In this document: piece after piece, positions 14,023 to 14,515 of the stretch
How positions within the stretch are numbered: position 1 is the first letter of the stretch
How the letters are laid out: each line of letters starts with the position of its first letter
Source of the DNA: Peptococcaceae bacterium BRH_c23
GTDB lineage: Bacteria > Bacillota_B > Desulfitobacteriia > Desulfitobacteriales > Desulfitobacteriaceae
DNA: 14,515 nucleotides
Assembly: GCA_000961805.1 (NCBI GenBank)
Contig: LADV01000107.1
Span: 1-14,515, forward strand
Direction of reading: 5' to 3'
Translations under genes and position numbers: made by a program
The notes under the pieces: generated by a model
The model's input: the letters and a program-made list of their open reading frames with translations, nothing else
The model's database searches: none
What the model was told of the DNA's origin: nothing

Positions 14023-14515
14023 AAGTTTATACTCCTCCTAAAGCTCCCGAAAGACTTCTCGATACTGAAAAAGGATACGTCGCGAAAAAACACCCTAAAA
14101 AAGGATATAGTACTTTCTTGGTTCCATCTGGGGTTGGATTCCAAGACTTGCTTTTAGGATGCTCTGGTGCTTAAGCTGTGCGAAGAAGAACGAATTTTCG
14201 GTCATAAATAGCTTCTTCAGCAAGGCGTCGCAACTCTTGACTTCGTCCTTTAGGAACTAAGTATTCCTGGGCGTGGTGGATCATCCCCATAATTAAGCGG
14301 CTTAAATCAACGAGGCGAAGGTAGATCTCAACCCGTTTTTGCCCACGTATGGGTAACTTCTTATGGTGAAAAACGTGATCCAATAGGTTTGCTTCTAAGG
14401 CAAAGTTTAGTTCAACTTGTTTACGGAAATTCAGACAGGACCTAGCCCATTGTGATCCTTGTACTATTGGACCGAAAAATTGAGGCTTTTCTAAAAAGGA
14501 AAACTCAAAACGTTT
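13954..14515 (-). mobile_element. DNA inserted into tnsB, probably an insertion sequence (partial)
   Basis: From about 13954 the sequence no longer matches tnsB, and a transposase-like gene on the opposite strand ends at 14171, so an IS inserted into tnsB is the simplest reading. The supposed IS end would be near GTTGTTACAAAAAAGCAGG (from 13955). The 13975-14170 stretch carries an imperfect hairpin (GCAGG at 13969-13973 with CCTGC at 13991-13995) and no gene I can support. The 72-codon plus-strand frame there has no recognised family. The other IS end and the resumption of tnsB lie outside the window. A deletion junction is the alternative. Confidence 0.55.
14171..14515 (-). CDS. DDE-type transposase, C-terminal part (N-terminus beyond window)
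   Basis: On the minus strand the frame is open from base 14515 to a TAA at 14173-14171, giving 114 residues without a supported internal start, so this is the tail of a longer gene. 'FRKQVELNFALEANLLDHVF' followed by 'LPIRGQKRVEIYLRLVDLSRLI' resembles the region around the catalytic Glu of DDE transposases. The usual pattern is R..VE..F...K, then RG...V..H..L, then a hydrophobic helix. The glutamate in 'QVELNF' would be the DDE Glu. I cannot name the IS family. It stands in the gap in tnsB and points against tnsB. Another protein family is possible. Confidence 0.55.
   Translation of the reverse strand, partial: KRFEFSFLEKPQFFGPIVQGSQWARSCLNFRKQVELNFALEANLLDHVFHHKKLPIRGQKRVEIYLRLVDLSRLIMGMIHHAQEYLVPKGRSQELRRLAEEAIYDRKFVLLRTA

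Larger units (their letters stand above)
11761..14515 (+). mobile_element. Tn7-like transposon, right end with tnsA-tnsB (other end beyond window)
   Basis: The element starts with TGT at 11761, 28 bases after the glmS stop codon. Eight bases in, three tandem 20-bp repeats begin. The first genes are tnsA and tnsB, reading inward. That is the geometry of the right end of Tn7, which always lies next to glmS. tnsC, a TnsD/TniQ target selector, cargo and the left end are not in this window. tnsB is interrupted at about 13951-13957 by other DNA. The element's base composition is more AT-rich than the neighbouring glm genes. The right limit given is the window edge, not the element's true end. Confidence 0.85.

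Noticed and set aside
13956..14174. 72-codon plus-strand frame beginning TTG at 13956
   Set aside because: It has no ribosome site or recognised family, and it starts at the tnsB breakpoint. Most likely it is non-coding end sequence of the inserted DNA, though it cannot be excluded.

Overview
The window looks like chromosome of a Gram-positive, spore-forming-type Firmicute, most likely a Desulfosporosinus/Desulfitobacterium-like Peptococcaceae. The reasons are strong AGGAGG-type ribosome binding sites, TTG and GTG starts, the cdaA-cdaR-glmM order, a glmS ribozyme and the style of the proteins. The lineage is an inference from gene content, not from a search.

Layout. (1) 1-683, minus strand: the N-terminal part of a secreted CAP/SCP-domain protein with a Thr-Pro linker, cut by the window edge. 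(2) 684-1085: a divergent intergenic region with weak promoter candidates, a small inverted repeat and a terminator-like hairpin. (3) 1086-4045, plus strand: a tight three-gene group of a PIG-L-type deacetylase, a DUF362 protein with two ferredoxin-like 4Fe-4S motifs, and a DUF1786 protein. No pathway is obvious. (4) 4161-9254: the cell-envelope and second-messenger block. It holds CdaA (c-di-AMP synthase), its regulator CdaR (YbbR), a COG2509-type FAD dehydrogenase and GlmM (phosphoglucosamine mutase). (5) 9255-9909: a long non-coding stretch with a 13-bp inverted repeat, a clear glmS ribozyme (cleavage expected at 9540/9541) and a strong intrinsic terminator before glmS. (6) 9910-11733: glmS. 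(7) 11761 to the window end: the right end of a Tn7-like transposon inserted just past the glmS stop, at the classic attTn7 distance. It has three 20-bp end repeats, tnsA, and a tnsB interrupted just before its third catalytic residue. The interrupting DNA carries the C-terminal part of a DDE-type transposase on the minus strand, which runs off the window.

How the parts fit. GlmS and GlmM make glucosamine-6-phosphate and then glucosamine-1-phosphate for peptidoglycan. CdaA and CdaR make and control c-di-AMP, which is linked to wall and turgor control. The glmS ribozyme gives feedback from glucosamine-6-phosphate. The terminator between ribozyme and glmS, with a possible competing pairing, suggests a second regulatory step there. 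The Tn7-like element uses the conserved 3' end of glmS as its safe harbour. With tnsB broken, the copy should not be able to move on its own.
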